DNA of 64,000 nucleotides from Lactonifactor sp. BIOML-A5 (lineage in GTDB: Bacteria; Bacillota; Clostridia; Lachnospirales; Lachnospiraceae), in the NCBI RefSeq assembly GCF_009677585.1, contig NZ_WKYV01000008.1, positions 62,001 through 126,000 on the forward strand, read 5' to 3'. Positions 7,680 to 16,646 of this stretch are shown piece after piece. Position 1 is the stretch's first letter; each line of letters starts with the position of its first letter. The translations under genes were made by a program, and so were the position numbers. Under the pieces are notes generated by a model. It did not search any database, was not told the origin of the DNA, and worked only from the letters and a program-made list of their open reading frames with translations.

Positions 7680-9722
7680 TTAAATATCTCCTTCTTCCAG
7701 CATTTCATCAATTGTTTTCTTTAATAGTGCAACCGCCTCATCCAGGGTGATGTTCTTAAGCTGTGCGCCTGCAATGTTAATGTGTCCGCCTCCGCCCAGC
7801 CGTTCCATAATCAACTGTACATTCACCTCATCGATGGCTCTTGCACTGATATAAATCTGATCGTTATATTCCGTCAGCACAAAGGAAGCCTTGACACTGA
7901 CAATATTCAGCAGCTCATTGGCCGCCTGAGCCGCTACCACCGTAGGGCTGTCCAGTCCTTCACTGGGGCACACTGAGATCGCATAGCACTCCCTGTAATT
8001 CTCCGTATGCCGCACAGCCTCTGCCCGGGCTTTATAGGATTCCATATCGTCACGGAACATCTTTCTCACTCTAGTAACATCTGCCCCGCATCGCCTCAAA
8101 AAGGCGGCGGCCTCAAACGTCCTCACCCCGGTTTTTGCCAGGAAATTATTCGTGTCAATCATAATGCCCGCATACAGGCTGTCCGCCTCCACATTGCGGA
8201 TGCGGATATCATCGGAAAAGTACTGCAGAATCTCCGCTACCATCTCACAGGCTGATGACGCATAGGGCTCAATGTATGAAAGCACTGCATTCTGGATTAC
8301 TTCACTGCCCTGCCTGTGGTGATCCAGTACCACAATGGTTTTAGTCATATGGAGTAAATCGTCACACTCTGTATAGCTTGGTTTATTCGTATCTACCACA
8401 ACCACGACTGTGTTATTGTCCACAATCTCTTTTGCCTCATAGCTGTTGATAAACATGTTCTCATCATAATCCGGATTATTCAGGAAGCTCTGCATCAGCG
8501 GCCGGATAGACATAGTCGGATTGTTGACCACAATATGGGCCCGTTTATTCAGTGACTTAGCCGCACGGTAGATTCCCACACCTGCGCCGAATGAATCCAC
8601 ATCGCTGATCTTGTGTCCCATGACAACAACCTTATCCTTGCTGCTCATAAATTCTTTCAGCGCATGAGCTTTTACCCTGGCCTTTACCCTGGTGCTCTTG
8701 CCCATCTGCTGGGATTTGCCACCGAAATACGAAATCTGGTTGCCGTCTTTTATAACCACCTGATCTCCGCCCCGGCCCAGAGCCAGGTCAATGGCAATCC
8801 TGGAATATTCGTAATTCTGAGCATAACTGCCGGAATTAATTCCGATCCCGATACTGATCGTCACGGCCATATCATTTCCTATATTGACAGTTTTGACATC
8901 CTCCAGAATATCAAATCTCCTTTTTTCAAGCTCCATCAGAGACCGATTCCGCATAACCAGAAAATATTTATCCTTCTCCAGCTTTTTCACAAGCCCGTCC
9001 AATTCACCAAAGTATTTATTTAACTTACGGTCAATTAAGGCTGTAAGCAATGAACGCCTTACTTCCTCCACACTGTCCAGCGCCTCATCGTAATTATCCA
9101 GATATAAAAGTCCTACAACAAGCTTTTCTTCCTCATTCTCCCGGATATAACGGTTTATCTCCGTCTCATCAAAAAGGTATAAGGCAACCAGATAATTCTC
9201 CCCCTGAGCCTCCATCATATCAGAACCTTCAAACAGCTCTGCCATAGATACCTTTGTCATAGAAGCCCTGAAGTCTTTTTTCTCAAACTGAAAACACAGC
9301 TGAGTGCGCTCTTCCTCCCTGGGAAGGGCATCGGCCGTTATGTCCTCAAATATTGATGTAATTGATTTATGATACTTCTTGCTTTTCCCTGTCATCTGAG
9401 AAAACTCATGATTCATCCAAAGCAGCTTCCCCTGGGAATCCATCAGCGCATAAGGCAGCAGAAATTCCTCCAGCAGGTTCTTCTGCACCTGCCCATACTG
9501 GGTAGCAAAGGATATCAGCTCACTCATAAGGACGGGACGATTGTAAAAATACAGTATCGCCACAATCAGAATATAGACTGCAAGAAAAATACTGGCCAAT
9601 GCCCCAGCCTGTTTGTTTACCACATAAAGGGCAATATTCATAATCAACAGCAAAACTGTCAATATAGCCGGCCACTGTAGATAAGTCTTTAATTGTCCTT
9701 TAATCTTTACTTTTTTCTCCAT
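7680..9722 (-). CDS. gdpP: Cyclic-di-AMP phosphodiesterase GdpP
   Basis: Membrane-bound DHH-family phosphodiesterase that hydrolyses c-di-AMP to pApA. Two transmembrane helices lie at residues ~15-60, a PAS-like domain at ~85-130, a degenerate GGDEF domain at ~200-310, then DHH and DHHA1 domains at ~345-670. Catalytic metal-binding motifs are visible: GHKISDVDSFGAG, VVVVDTNKPS, VLDHHR and AGIMIDTNNF, plus GGGGHINIAGAQ in DHHA1. The 680-aa length is typical (about 650-680). It is first in the operon with rplI and dnaB and has a promoter with a TATAAT box at 9767-9772. Confidence 0.95.
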   Translation of the reverse strand: MEKKVKIKGQLKTYLQWPAILTVLLLIMNIALYVVNKQAGALASIFLAVYILIVAILYFYNRPVLMSELISFATQYGQVQKNLLEEFLLPYALMDSQGKLLWMNHEFSQMTGKSKKYHKSITSIFEDITADALPREEERTQLCFQFEKKDFRASMTKVSMAELFEGSDMMEAQGENYLVALYLFDETEINRYIRENEEEKLVVGLLYLDNYDEALDSVEEVRRSLLTALIDRKLNKYFGELDGLVKKLEKDKYFLVMRNRSLMELEKRRFDILEDVKTVNIGNDMAVTISIGIGINSGSYAQNYEYSRIAIDLALGRGGDQVVIKDGNQISYFGGKSQQMGKSTRVKARVKAHALKEFMSSKDKVVVMGHKISDVDSFGAGVGIYRAAKSLNKRAHIVVNNPTMSIRPLMQSFLNNPDYDENMFINSYEAKEIVDNNTVVVVVDTNKPSYTECDDLLHMTKTIVVLDHHRQGSEVIQNAVLSYIEPYASSACEMVAEILQYFSDDIRIRNVEADSLYAGIMIDTNNFLAKTGVRTFEAAAFLRRCGADVTRVRKMFRDDMESYKARAEAVRHTENYRECYAISVCPSEGLDSPTVVAAQAANELLNIVSVKASFVLTEYNDQIYISARAIDEVNVQLIMERLGGGGHINIAGAQLKNITLDEAVALLKKTIDEMLEEGDI

Positions 9723-9766
9723 TGTCTCTACCTATACAACTTTTTACTTTTTTCCATACTCCGTAT

Positions 9767-9795
9767 ATTATACCATTATTCATGGTATTAGCAAA
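9767..9795 (-). promoter_or_regulatory. gdpP-rplI-dnaB promoter with internal palindrome
   Basis: A TATAAT -10 on the minus strand (9767-9772) is paired with a weak -35 (TTTGCT, 9790-9795). A 7-bp inverted repeat ATACCAT/ATGGTAT (9770-9776 and 9782-9788) fills the space between the boxes and could be an operator. The -35 is poor, so an activator or an unrecognised element may contribute. Confidence 0.5.
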
Positions 9796-9847
9796 GTTTT
9801 TTTTCTTTTGTAGGGAGGAGGGGGATTCCATGAAGGTTTTTTGGGGG

Positions 9848-10597
9848 GAGTGTCGCAGATTGACGGTCAAGGGAGGAGGTCTTGGGGCCAGAGGTACTGG
9901 GTGGATCTGCTTGCTACTGCGTTTCTCCTCTGCTAACTGCCTGGCCGTTCACTAAGAAGCTCAGGAAAGCCTTCGCTCCTAAGTGACCGCCGGCAGTGGA
10001 TCTTCGGACGCACTCCGTAGTCTGCACAGATCCACCCAGTACCCCTGGCCCCAAGACCTCCTCCCTTGACCTGGCAGAGACTCACTTCACATTCACGGAA
10101 AACGGGTGGGGAAGGTCGGGAGTTGTACACTCTTCCTCCTGTTTCTCACTATTGGCGACTTGATGTTTTGGATAAACCGCCAAAAATCTCCCCCTCCTGG
10201 AACTTCCCTATACCCAGGTGAGAGGAATTCTGGGGCGGTGGGCTGGCTGGTTCGGGCGGGAGGGAGGGCTTAAGTTCCGGGGACGATTCCGCAGGAGTGA
10301 GTAGAGCGTCTTAGGCAAAACCGGGATTCCCGCAGGAGATTTTTTCGGCAGTCCGGGCCGAAAAAAAGTGAGCATGGGCAGAGAATGCACATCAAGCATT
10401 CTTTGACCATTCGAACGGTGCTCCGGCGGGGATTCCGGTTTTGTCTTAGACTCTCTTCGCGACGGAGGTGTCCCCGGAACTTAAGCCTCCCTCCCGCCCG
10501 AACCAGCCAGCCCGCTGCCCCAGAATTCCTCTCACCGTCCCCCTGCCACCCCATGCCCTCCGACTGGGCAGTCTCAAGCTTAAGAAGTTAAACCCCA
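9848..10597. repeat. Large structured repeat, copy 2
   Basis: Second copy of the element at 1527-2296, in the same orientation. Module A arms are 9865-9910 and 10027-10071, with one internal mismatch. Where copy 1 has ACTGTGTGG in the left arm and CCACACAGT in the right, this copy has ACTGGGTGG and CCACCCAGT, a compensatory change. Module B arms likewise carry TGGTTCGGG and CCCGAACCA where copy 1 carries TGGGTTGGG and CCCAACCCA. Pairing is thus kept while sequence drifts. The copy begins ~50 bases upstream of the gdpP promoter and ends directly next to the terminator of the polyol dehydrogenase gene. It shows no terminal AAGCT-GAG at its left end, so the true boundary is unsure. Confidence 0.85.
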
Positions 10598-10603
10598 AGT
10601 ATA

Positions 10604-10645
10604 TAAAAAAGCAGGAACCATCACAAACCATGCAATAGTCCCTGC
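10604..10645 (-). terminator. Terminator of the beta-mannoside operon
   Basis: An 8-bp stem GCAGGGAC/GTTCCTGC with a 19-base loop is followed by six T residues on the minus strand, starting 6 bases after the stop codon at 10652. Confidence 0.82.
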
Positions 10646-10651
10646 CAAATA

Positions 10652-11683
10652 CTACATCCTAATAACCGCCTTCACCATCTCTTCTTTCCTGTGAATACTA
10701 TCCTCCAACGCGTCCCCAATCCGGGAAAATTCATAGGTATCGGTGACAATTTTTTTCACCGGAATTATCCCGCTGCTCACCAGCTCGATGGCTGTGGGGT
10801 ACAGATTTTTATATCGGAATACTGTGTGCAGCTTAGCCTCCTTGCTCATCAGCGTTCCAAAGTCATATGGGAAAACGGGATTGGCTGCCATGCCTACCAA
10901 CACCACGGTTCCTCCTCTTTTGACCAGCTTTGCGGTCTGTTTTGTGGTGAACTCTGTGCCTGCTGTCTCAAATACCAGATCTACACCTTTTCCCCGGGTA
11001 AGTTCCATAATTGCTTCTTCGGCATTCTGTTCTCTCCCGTGAATCACTGCAGACGCTCCCAGTTCTTTTGCCATCTGCAGGCGCTTTTCTATAACATCCA
11101 CCACATATACGCTGCAGATTCCCATAGCTTTCAATGCCATCAAGGTGCATAGTCCAATACAGCCGCTGCCTAAAATAGCAGCTGTCTGGCCTACTTTTCC
11201 CTCTGACTGTTCTGCGGCGTGGAGCCCCACGCACAAAGGCTCAATCAGCGCCCCCTCTATGGTATCCATAGTATCAGGAAGCCTGTAAACCATATCTGCA
11301 GGATATCTGATATATTCTGCAAAGGCGCCGTCATACGGAGGTGTGGCCAGGAATACCACATCCGGGCAGAGATGATACCTTCCGGTCTTGCAAAACTCAC
11401 ATTTCCCGCAGGGATATCCCGGCTCCACAGCCACCAGATCCCCCTTCTCCAGGCCTTTTACCCCATCGCCCACTTCCACAACTTCTCCGCCGCATTCATG
11501 TCCCAGAATCATAGGCTTTTCCACCACGAAATCTCCGATGCGTCCATGCTCATAATAGTGAACGTCCGAACCGCAGACTCCGCAGTGTAAAACCTTGATT
11601 AAAACTTCATCCCTGCGGATAACGGGAATATCCCGCTCCTGCTCTTCAACCTTTTTTATATCTGTTAATACTGATACTTTCAT
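10652..11683 (-). CDS. Zinc-dependent polyol dehydrogenase (sorbitol/xylitol dehydrogenase-like)
   Basis: A 343-aa medium-chain dehydrogenase that should interconvert a polyol and a ketose with NAD(H). The GroES-like domain holds catalytic zinc ligands C37 (GVCGSD) and H62/E63 (GHECGG), and a structural zinc site C92, C95, C98 and C106 (CGKCEFCKTGRYHLC). The Rossmann motif is GSGCIG near residue 171. Similarity to sorbitol and xylitol dehydrogenases is clear; the exact substrate is not. Start ATG 11683 follows GGAAAGGTGAG. It is the last gene of the operon with D-lyxose/mannose isomerase and beta-mannosidase, so fructose or a pentulose is a plausible partner sugar. Confidence 0.85.
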   Translation of the reverse strand: MKVSVLTDIKKVEEQERDIPVIRRDEVLIKVLHCGVCGSDVHYYEHGRIGDFVVEKPMILGHECGGEVVEVGDGVKGLEKGDLVAVEPGYPCGKCEFCKTGRYHLCPDVVFLATPPYDGAFAEYIRYPADMVYRLPDTMDTIEGALIEPLCVGLHAAEQSEGKVGQTAAILGSGCIGLCTLMALKAMGICSVYVVDVIEKRLQMAKELGASAVIHGREQNAEEAIMELTRGKGVDLVFETAGTEFTTKQTAKLVKRGGTVVLVGMAANPVFPYDFGTLMSKEAKLHTVFRYKNLYPTAIELVSSGIIPVKKIVTDTYEFSRIGDALEDSIHRKEEMVKAVIRM

Positions 11684-11708
11684 AGTCTCACCTTTCCTAT
11701 TGTGCCGG

Positions 11709-12254
11709 TTATTCAATCACAGGGGTACGGTTAATCTTCGGATCTGTGAAAACATCATATTCATCCAGGCTCTTTGTACTGAACTCAGAGATTACCGCAC
11801 CCTCCGGGCCGGCCTGAAACCAGTGCTTTGTGTTGGGAACAAGAGTATACTGTTCTCCGGCACGGAGTACAATCTCATGTCCGACGGTGTAGGTGTCCTC
11901 ATATCCCTCCGGTTTCTTTCCAAGGGGATTGGCAGTCTCTTCCCCTTCCACATACAGGTACACGCTTCCGTACCGGCAGCGGAATGTTTCCTCTTTTCCC
12001 TCATAGTGCAGCTCGGGTATGGGTCCATGGCAGTGTTCCGGACAAGTCTGGCCGGGAAAGAGAACCATTTCCTTTGCACAGCATCTGTCCGTATTCACAA
12101 AAGTGACCAAAATCAGCCCAATGTGTTCCAGATCCTCCAGTCCGAAGTCTGCGATTTCAATTGCAGCCTTTTCTTCTTCCGTCAAAACAATTGCAGCCTT
12201 TTCATAAAATTCCAGCGCCTTTTTCCTGGCTTCTTCATAACATTCTTTGCGCAT
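11709..12254 (-). CDS. D-lyxose/D-mannose ketol-isomerase
   Basis: A 181-aa cupin-fold isomerase of the D-lyxose isomerase family, which interconverts D-lyxose and D-xylulose and usually also D-mannose and D-fructose using a divalent metal. Visible metal ligands are H74 and H76 (CPEHCHG), a Glu near 88-89 (GKEET) and H144 (NTKHWFQ). The length suits the family (about 165-190). AGGAGG lies 6 bases before ATG 12254. It stands between beta-mannosidase and the polyol dehydrogenase, so conversion of released mannose to fructose is the likely job (inference from context). Confidence 0.88.
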   Translation of the reverse strand: MRKECYEEARKKALEFYEKAAIVLTEEEKAAIEIADFGLEDLEHIGLILVTFVNTDRCCAKEMVLFPGQTCPEHCHGPIPELHYEGKEETFRCRYGSVYLYVEGEETANPLGKKPEGYEDTYTVGHEIVLRAGEQYTLVPNTKHWFQAGPEGAVISEFSTKSLDEYDVFTDPKINRTPVIE

Positions 12255-12279
12255 TCTATACCTCCTGCATAGTTATCCT

Positions 12280-14796
12280 TTATTTTACCTGTTTGATGAC
12301 AGGTTCCTTCCCGCCAATTCCCTTGATTCTGAAGGTTTTTACCTCCCCGGGAAGCAGATCGAAATAGCAGTCGGAGCAATCGTAATCTCCCTCCGCATAA
12401 ACCCCGTGTACAAAGCCGTCGGCGGTAACTGTAACCAGTTTATCCTCACCCTCCTGGCGTACCTCCACAGTTCTCACAGGGTTGGGTCCGAAGTTCAGCT
12501 GACGCATGTCATCGGTGCGCAGCCATATATTGTCAATGGCATCACTGTCTGTATAGAGCATTACCGTACCGGCAGTATAATCTCTTTCAGGAAGCTTTTC
12601 CTTCAGAAGATATGTCCTCTCTCCTGCAGGAACTTTAAGTACGATGTCTCTGAGCTCCTTCACCTTTCCGTCAAAGGAGACGTAGCCTAGCTTTCCGGAA
12701 ACCTCCAGATCCTCCGGATAGTCATTGGCCCCCTGCAGTACCAGCTGCCCGTCTGCTGCCCGCATAGTAAATTTCTGATGGGCGAGAGCCCGTTTTACCG
12801 CATAAAAAGGAATCTTTCTTCTCAGGTAATAGTCTATAATAGTCCAGCCCACTTCTCCCCAGGCATCATTGTACATCCAGAACAAACCGCCGCCGCAGTG
12901 TTCTTTGAAGCGGATAGCCTCCAGTGAATATCCGTACATTAATCCATGTACCATTCCGCCGTAGAGAATGTAATCGTCCAGGGACAATGTCTCCGGGTGA
13001 TCCAGATAATTTTTCTCAATTGCTGCATTTACGGTTCCCTTTTCAAATACATTGGAATGCATGTGCCAGATATTTCCTTCCCTGTCCATGGAAGCTCCAT
13101 CCATATATTCTTCTGTGCTTTTCCTGCAGCATGGTCCGATAAAGCCGTATTCGCTCACAAACTTTGATTCTATAGTGTCGTAATCCTTTGCCTCGATACG
13201 CTCTTCCATCTTTTTGCTCATGAGAGCATTGTGCCAGCGGTGAACATCTCCAACGGTATCATCATTGGGAAGCTCCCCTCCGTAGGGTGAGCTGTTCCAG
13301 TAAGGAATCTGCGGGCAATTGTTTCGTATAATCTCCTTAGCCATAAGATTGGCAATTCTGAGTCCATACTGGTGCTCATATGAAAATTCTATTCCCCATC
13401 TGGGATTGTCAATGGAATTAAAGATCCAGTGTACCTCATTGGTGCCGCAGTATAACCCCATACAGCAGTGGTTTCTCAGTCTCTTGGTCTGATAGTCCAG
13501 CTCCTGGCGCATTTCGTCCCGGAACCATTGCCGGTGATCCGGATAAGTAGAACAGGCAAACATAAAATCATGCCACAAAAGGAGTCCTTTTTGATCACAT
13601 AATTCATAGAAGAGGTCTCTCTCATACAGGCCTCCGCCCCATACCCGGATCATATTAAAGTTGGCCTCTGCCGCCTCGTCTGTGAGCACATGGTACTTTT
13701 CATCCGGTACTCTTGCATAGATAAAATCATTTGGCACCCAGTTGCCGCCCTTGCAGTAAATGGGTTTTCCATTGACAACCAGAATGAAATTTCTGTCCTC
13801 CCCGGAAATCACACTGGTATCCAGCTGTATGGTACGGATGCCAAAGGAGAAGGCAGGGTATTCCTCCACATCCCGGCCGCAGGCAGCGCATACCCGCACT
13901 TCATACAGAGGCTGCTCCCCATATCCGTTGGGCCACCACAGACAGGGATTCTTAACTTCCAGCTCCAGATCCAGATAGTTATATCCTGAGGTGAGAAGCT
14001 GTTTTTCCAATTTAGCCTCCGCGCATACCGCTCCCTCTCTCACCATCTGAACCGTTACATCACAGCTTTTGGAACTGATGAAACACAGATCCTCTATATT
14101 TACCATGGCGTGTACCCGGGCAGTTTCCCCCAGCTTTTCGGTATGTAAGTGTACCTCGCGGATGGCAATGGTCTTATAACTTCTCAGGCAGACGTTTCCG
14201 GTGATTCCTATGGTGATTACTTTAGGTCCCCAGTCCCAGCCTACAGTATACTGAGGCCGCCTCACAAAGGAACGCCGGCCGTCCCCCCGGAATTCACCCC
14301 CGTTATTACTCTCCAGGCAGACTGCATGGTCAAGCTCTGCCAGATCCTCCTCTGCCACTTCTTCCAGACCGCTGGTGACTCTCACCATAATCTCGTTTTC
14401 TCCCGGCACCAGAAGCTCCTTAACATCGTACACAAAGGGGTAGTGCACATTTCTGTGGCAGCCGATAAACTGTCCGTTTATAAAGATATCGCTTCTGGTA
14501 TCCAGTCCCTCCAGGACCAGTTCAACGATATCATCCTCCATGCATACAGCGCTTCCGTCGAATGTCTTCCGGAACCACCAGGAGCGGTCTTCTATCCACT
14601 CAGACTCTCTGCAGTAGTCGGAAAGTACAGGATCTTTAATAACCCCCGCCTCAATCAAAGGCATTCTCACATCTGCCGGCAGACTGCAGTCATACCAGCC
14701 GTCTGTCTGGCGGTCTATCTGGCTTTTGTATTCCTTCCCCCATTTTAAAGGGGCCTCGTGAAGCTGCCAGTTCTCATTTAAACACAATTTTTTCAT
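12280..14796 (-). CDS. Beta-mannosidase, glycoside hydrolase family 2
   Basis: An 838-aa exo-glycosidase that should remove beta-linked mannose from short oligosaccharides. The GH2 sugar-binding domain (~1-200), immunoglobulin-like domain (~205-325) and TIM barrel (~330-640) occur in order, followed by C-terminal beta domains. The catalytic acid/base is E454 in CGTNEVHW and the nucleophile E549 in VSEYGFIG; VWGGGLYERD, typical of beta-mannosidases, is at ~385-393. There is no signal peptide, so it acts in the cytoplasm on imported oligosaccharides, matching the CUT1 transporter encoded just upstream. Confidence 0.88.
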   Translation of the reverse strand: MKKLCLNENWQLHEAPLKWGKEYKSQIDRQTDGWYDCSLPADVRMPLIEAGVIKDPVLSDYCRESEWIEDRSWWFRKTFDGSAVCMEDDIVELVLEGLDTRSDIFINGQFIGCHRNVHYPFVYDVKELLVPGENEIMVRVTSGLEEVAEEDLAELDHAVCLESNNGGEFRGDGRRSFVRRPQYTVGWDWGPKVITIGITGNVCLRSYKTIAIREVHLHTEKLGETARVHAMVNIEDLCFISSKSCDVTVQMVREGAVCAEAKLEKQLLTSGYNYLDLELEVKNPCLWWPNGYGEQPLYEVRVCAACGRDVEEYPAFSFGIRTIQLDTSVISGEDRNFILVVNGKPIYCKGGNWVPNDFIYARVPDEKYHVLTDEAAEANFNMIRVWGGGLYERDLFYELCDQKGLLLWHDFMFACSTYPDHRQWFRDEMRQELDYQTKRLRNHCCMGLYCGTNEVHWIFNSIDNPRWGIEFSYEHQYGLRIANLMAKEIIRNNCPQIPYWNSSPYGGELPNDDTVGDVHRWHNALMSKKMEERIEAKDYDTIESKFVSEYGFIGPCCRKSTEEYMDGASMDREGNIWHMHSNVFEKGTVNAAIEKNYLDHPETLSLDDYILYGGMVHGLMYGYSLEAIRFKEHCGGGLFWMYNDAWGEVGWTIIDYYLRRKIPFYAVKRALAHQKFTMRAADGQLVLQGANDYPEDLEVSGKLGYVSFDGKVKELRDIVLKVPAGERTYLLKEKLPERDYTAGTVMLYTDSDAIDNIWLRTDDMRQLNFGPNPVRTVEVRQEGEDKLVTVTADGFVHGVYAEGDYDCSDCYFDLLPGEVKTFRIKGIGGKEPVIKQVK

Positions 14797-14839
14797 TCTG
14801 TATCCACCTCTTCTTTTCTTATTATCTGAAACTTATGTC

Positions 14840-15673
14840 TTATCCTTTAACCGCGCCTGCAATCATTCCCTTAATAATCTGTTTGGAGAATGAGAAATAC
14901 AAAACCACAGCCGGTAAAATTGCGATCAGCATAGCGGTCATCATCTTAGGGTAATCTGTGGTAAACTGACCTTTAAAGAGGGTAATACCCACAGGAACGG
15001 TCATCCACTTTTCTGAATCAATCAAAATCAGGGAAAATGTAAATTCATTCCATACATAGAAAAACTGTATGATGCCCACAGTCACTAAGATAGGCTTGCA
15101 CATGGGCAGGATAATGGAAAACAGGGTTCTGTGAAGGGAACTCCCGTCAATGGCCGCCGCCTCCTCCACTTCCAGGGGAATCGATTTCACATAGCTTTCC
15201 ACCAGAAAAATAGCTATGGGCAGCGAAAGGGCTGTGTACGGAAGCACCAGCGTAAACCAGTTGTCCGTCAGACCCATCTTCGTAAAAAGAACATACATCG
15301 GTACCATCAGAGCGTGAACCGGCACCAGCATCCCCACCAGGAAATATCCATAGAGCGCCTTTCTCCCTCTGAACTTGTATCTGGAGAGGAAGTAGCCTAC
15401 CACGAATCCGATGAGCAGGATAAATACCAGGGAAAGAAAACTGTTTCGTATGGTGTTTCCCATCCAGGTAAGAATCTTGCTGTTGGTAAATATAGAGATG
15501 TAATGCTGAAAATTCGGGCTCTTTGGCAGTGCAATGGGGCTCTGGTAAAATTCCGCCTTATCCTTCAGCGAGGAGTAGAACAGCCATATCGCCGGAAAGA
15601 TACAAGACAAGGAAAATAGTATCAGCACAACATTTGGTATAATTCTTAAAATCTTTCTTCCTGCTTCTTTCAT
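14840..15673 (-). CDS. CUT1 ABC sugar transporter permease (MalG type)
   Basis: A 277-aa inner-membrane permease with six predicted helices, starting RKILRIIPNVVLILFSLSCI. The EAA loop that contacts the ATPase is EEAAAIDGSSLHRTLFSIIL near 195-215, and the protein ends GMIAGAVKG, the usual MalG-type terminus. It starts one base after the other permease gene stops and is followed by beta-mannosidase after 43 bases. No ATPase gene is in the operon; CUT1 systems in Firmicutes commonly share a distant MsmX-type ATPase. Confidence 0.92.
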   Translation of the reverse strand: MKEAGRKILRIIPNVVLILFSLSCIFPAIWLFYSSLKDKAEFYQSPIALPKSPNFQHYISIFTNSKILTWMGNTIRNSFLSLVFILLIGFVVGYFLSRYKFRGRKALYGYFLVGMLVPVHALMVPMYVLFTKMGLTDNWFTLVLPYTALSLPIAIFLVESYVKSIPLEVEEAAAIDGSSLHRTLFSIILPMCKPILVTVGIIQFFYVWNEFTFSLILIDSEKWMTVPVGITLFKGQFTTDYPKMMTAMLIAILPAVVLYFSFSKQIIKGMIAGAVKG

Positions 15674-15674
15674 C

Positions 15675-16568
15675 CTAAACCTCCTTATCCTTCCCGAACC
15701 GCAAAAGCAGTCCCCGGCTTCCCGCCACCAGAATCAGGCTGACAATCAGTATGATAATGGACATAGCGCTGCCGTATCCCATCTTATACGACATAAAAGA
15801 TGTCTTATAGGCATACATGGCCATAACACTGCTGGACGTACCAGGTCCGCCTCCTGTCATAGCATAAATATGATCAAAAATCTTCATGTTGCCCGCGATA
15901 CAGAGGGTAACGCAGACAATCAGTGTATTCTTAATCAGCGGAAGCGTGATATAAATAGCCCTTTTAAAGCCGCTTGCACCGTCAATTTCTGCCATCTCAA
16001 AGATCTGAGGATCCACGGAAGATAGGGCTGACATGATAATCAGCAGGTAATATCCCACATACTGCCAGATCAGCGGAATTGCCACCAGCAGAAGCACCAG
16101 CTTATCATTATTCAGCCATGCCTGAGCCAGATCCCCCTGACCGATTACCTTCAGAAAAGAATTCAAAAGTCCATAGTGGTAATCATAGAGCATATTCCAG
16201 ATAAAACCGATGACAACAGCGGAAAGAACCGCCGGGAAGTAACTCATGGTACGGTGGAACCCTTTAAACTTTATGTGCCGTCCGTTCAGCATCACTGCCA
16301 GGATAAAGGCAATTCCTATCTGCCCTGCCAGACAGACTATGGTAAGATAAATATTATTCCCCAGAGACTGGCGGAAAACCGGGTCCTTGATAACGTCCAG
16401 ATAATTCTGGATTCCCAGAAAAGTCTTATTCGTTCCTCCTGCCCAGTCGAACATTCCGTAGTAGGCGGCAAGGCATACCGGAACCAAAATAATAAAGCTG
16501 TACCAGAGAATACCGGGAAGCATATAGAGGAATATAGTCCGCTTTTTTACTTTTAAACAACTGCTCAT
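15675..16568 (-). CDS. CUT1 ABC sugar transporter permease (MalF type)
   Basis: A 297-aa permease with six predicted helices, starting MSSCLKVKKRTIFLYMLPG. The EAA loop is EMAEIDGASGFKRAIYITLP at about 195-215. The frame extends upstream to a TTG at 16586, but GGAAAGGTG lies correctly for ATG 16568. It pairs with the MalG-type permease, which begins one base after this stop codon, and serves the lipoprotein encoded upstream. Confidence 0.92.
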   Translation of the reverse strand: MSSCLKVKKRTIFLYMLPGILWYSFIILVPVCLAAYYGMFDWAGGTNKTFLGIQNYLDVIKDPVFRQSLGNNIYLTIVCLAGQIGIAFILAVMLNGRHIKFKGFHRTMSYFPAVLSAVVIGFIWNMLYDYHYGLLNSFLKVIGQGDLAQAWLNNDKLVLLLVAIPLIWQYVGYYLLIIMSALSSVDPQIFEMAEIDGASGFKRAIYITLPLIKNTLIVCVTLCIAGNMKIFDHIYAMTGGGPGTSSSVMAMYAYKTSFMSYKMGYGSAMSIIILIVSLILVAGSRGLLLRFGKDKEV

Positions 16569-16594
16569 ACACTCACACCTTTCCAATTTTGGGC

Positions 16595-16638
16595 AAAAAT
16601 AGAGACGGATCTTCTGCGGACAGAAGTTCCGCCTCTGT
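16595..16638 (-). terminator. Intra-operon stem-loop after the solute-binding protein gene
   Basis: A 16-bp stem with mismatches (AGAGGCGGAACTTCTG with CAGAAGATCCGTCTCT) and a 4-base loop is followed by ATTTTTGC on the minus strand. It lies between the binding-protein stop and the permease start. It would act as a partial terminator or 3' mRNA stabiliser, keeping the binding protein more abundant than the permeases. Confidence 0.8.
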
Positions 16639-16646
16639 TTTAGCCA

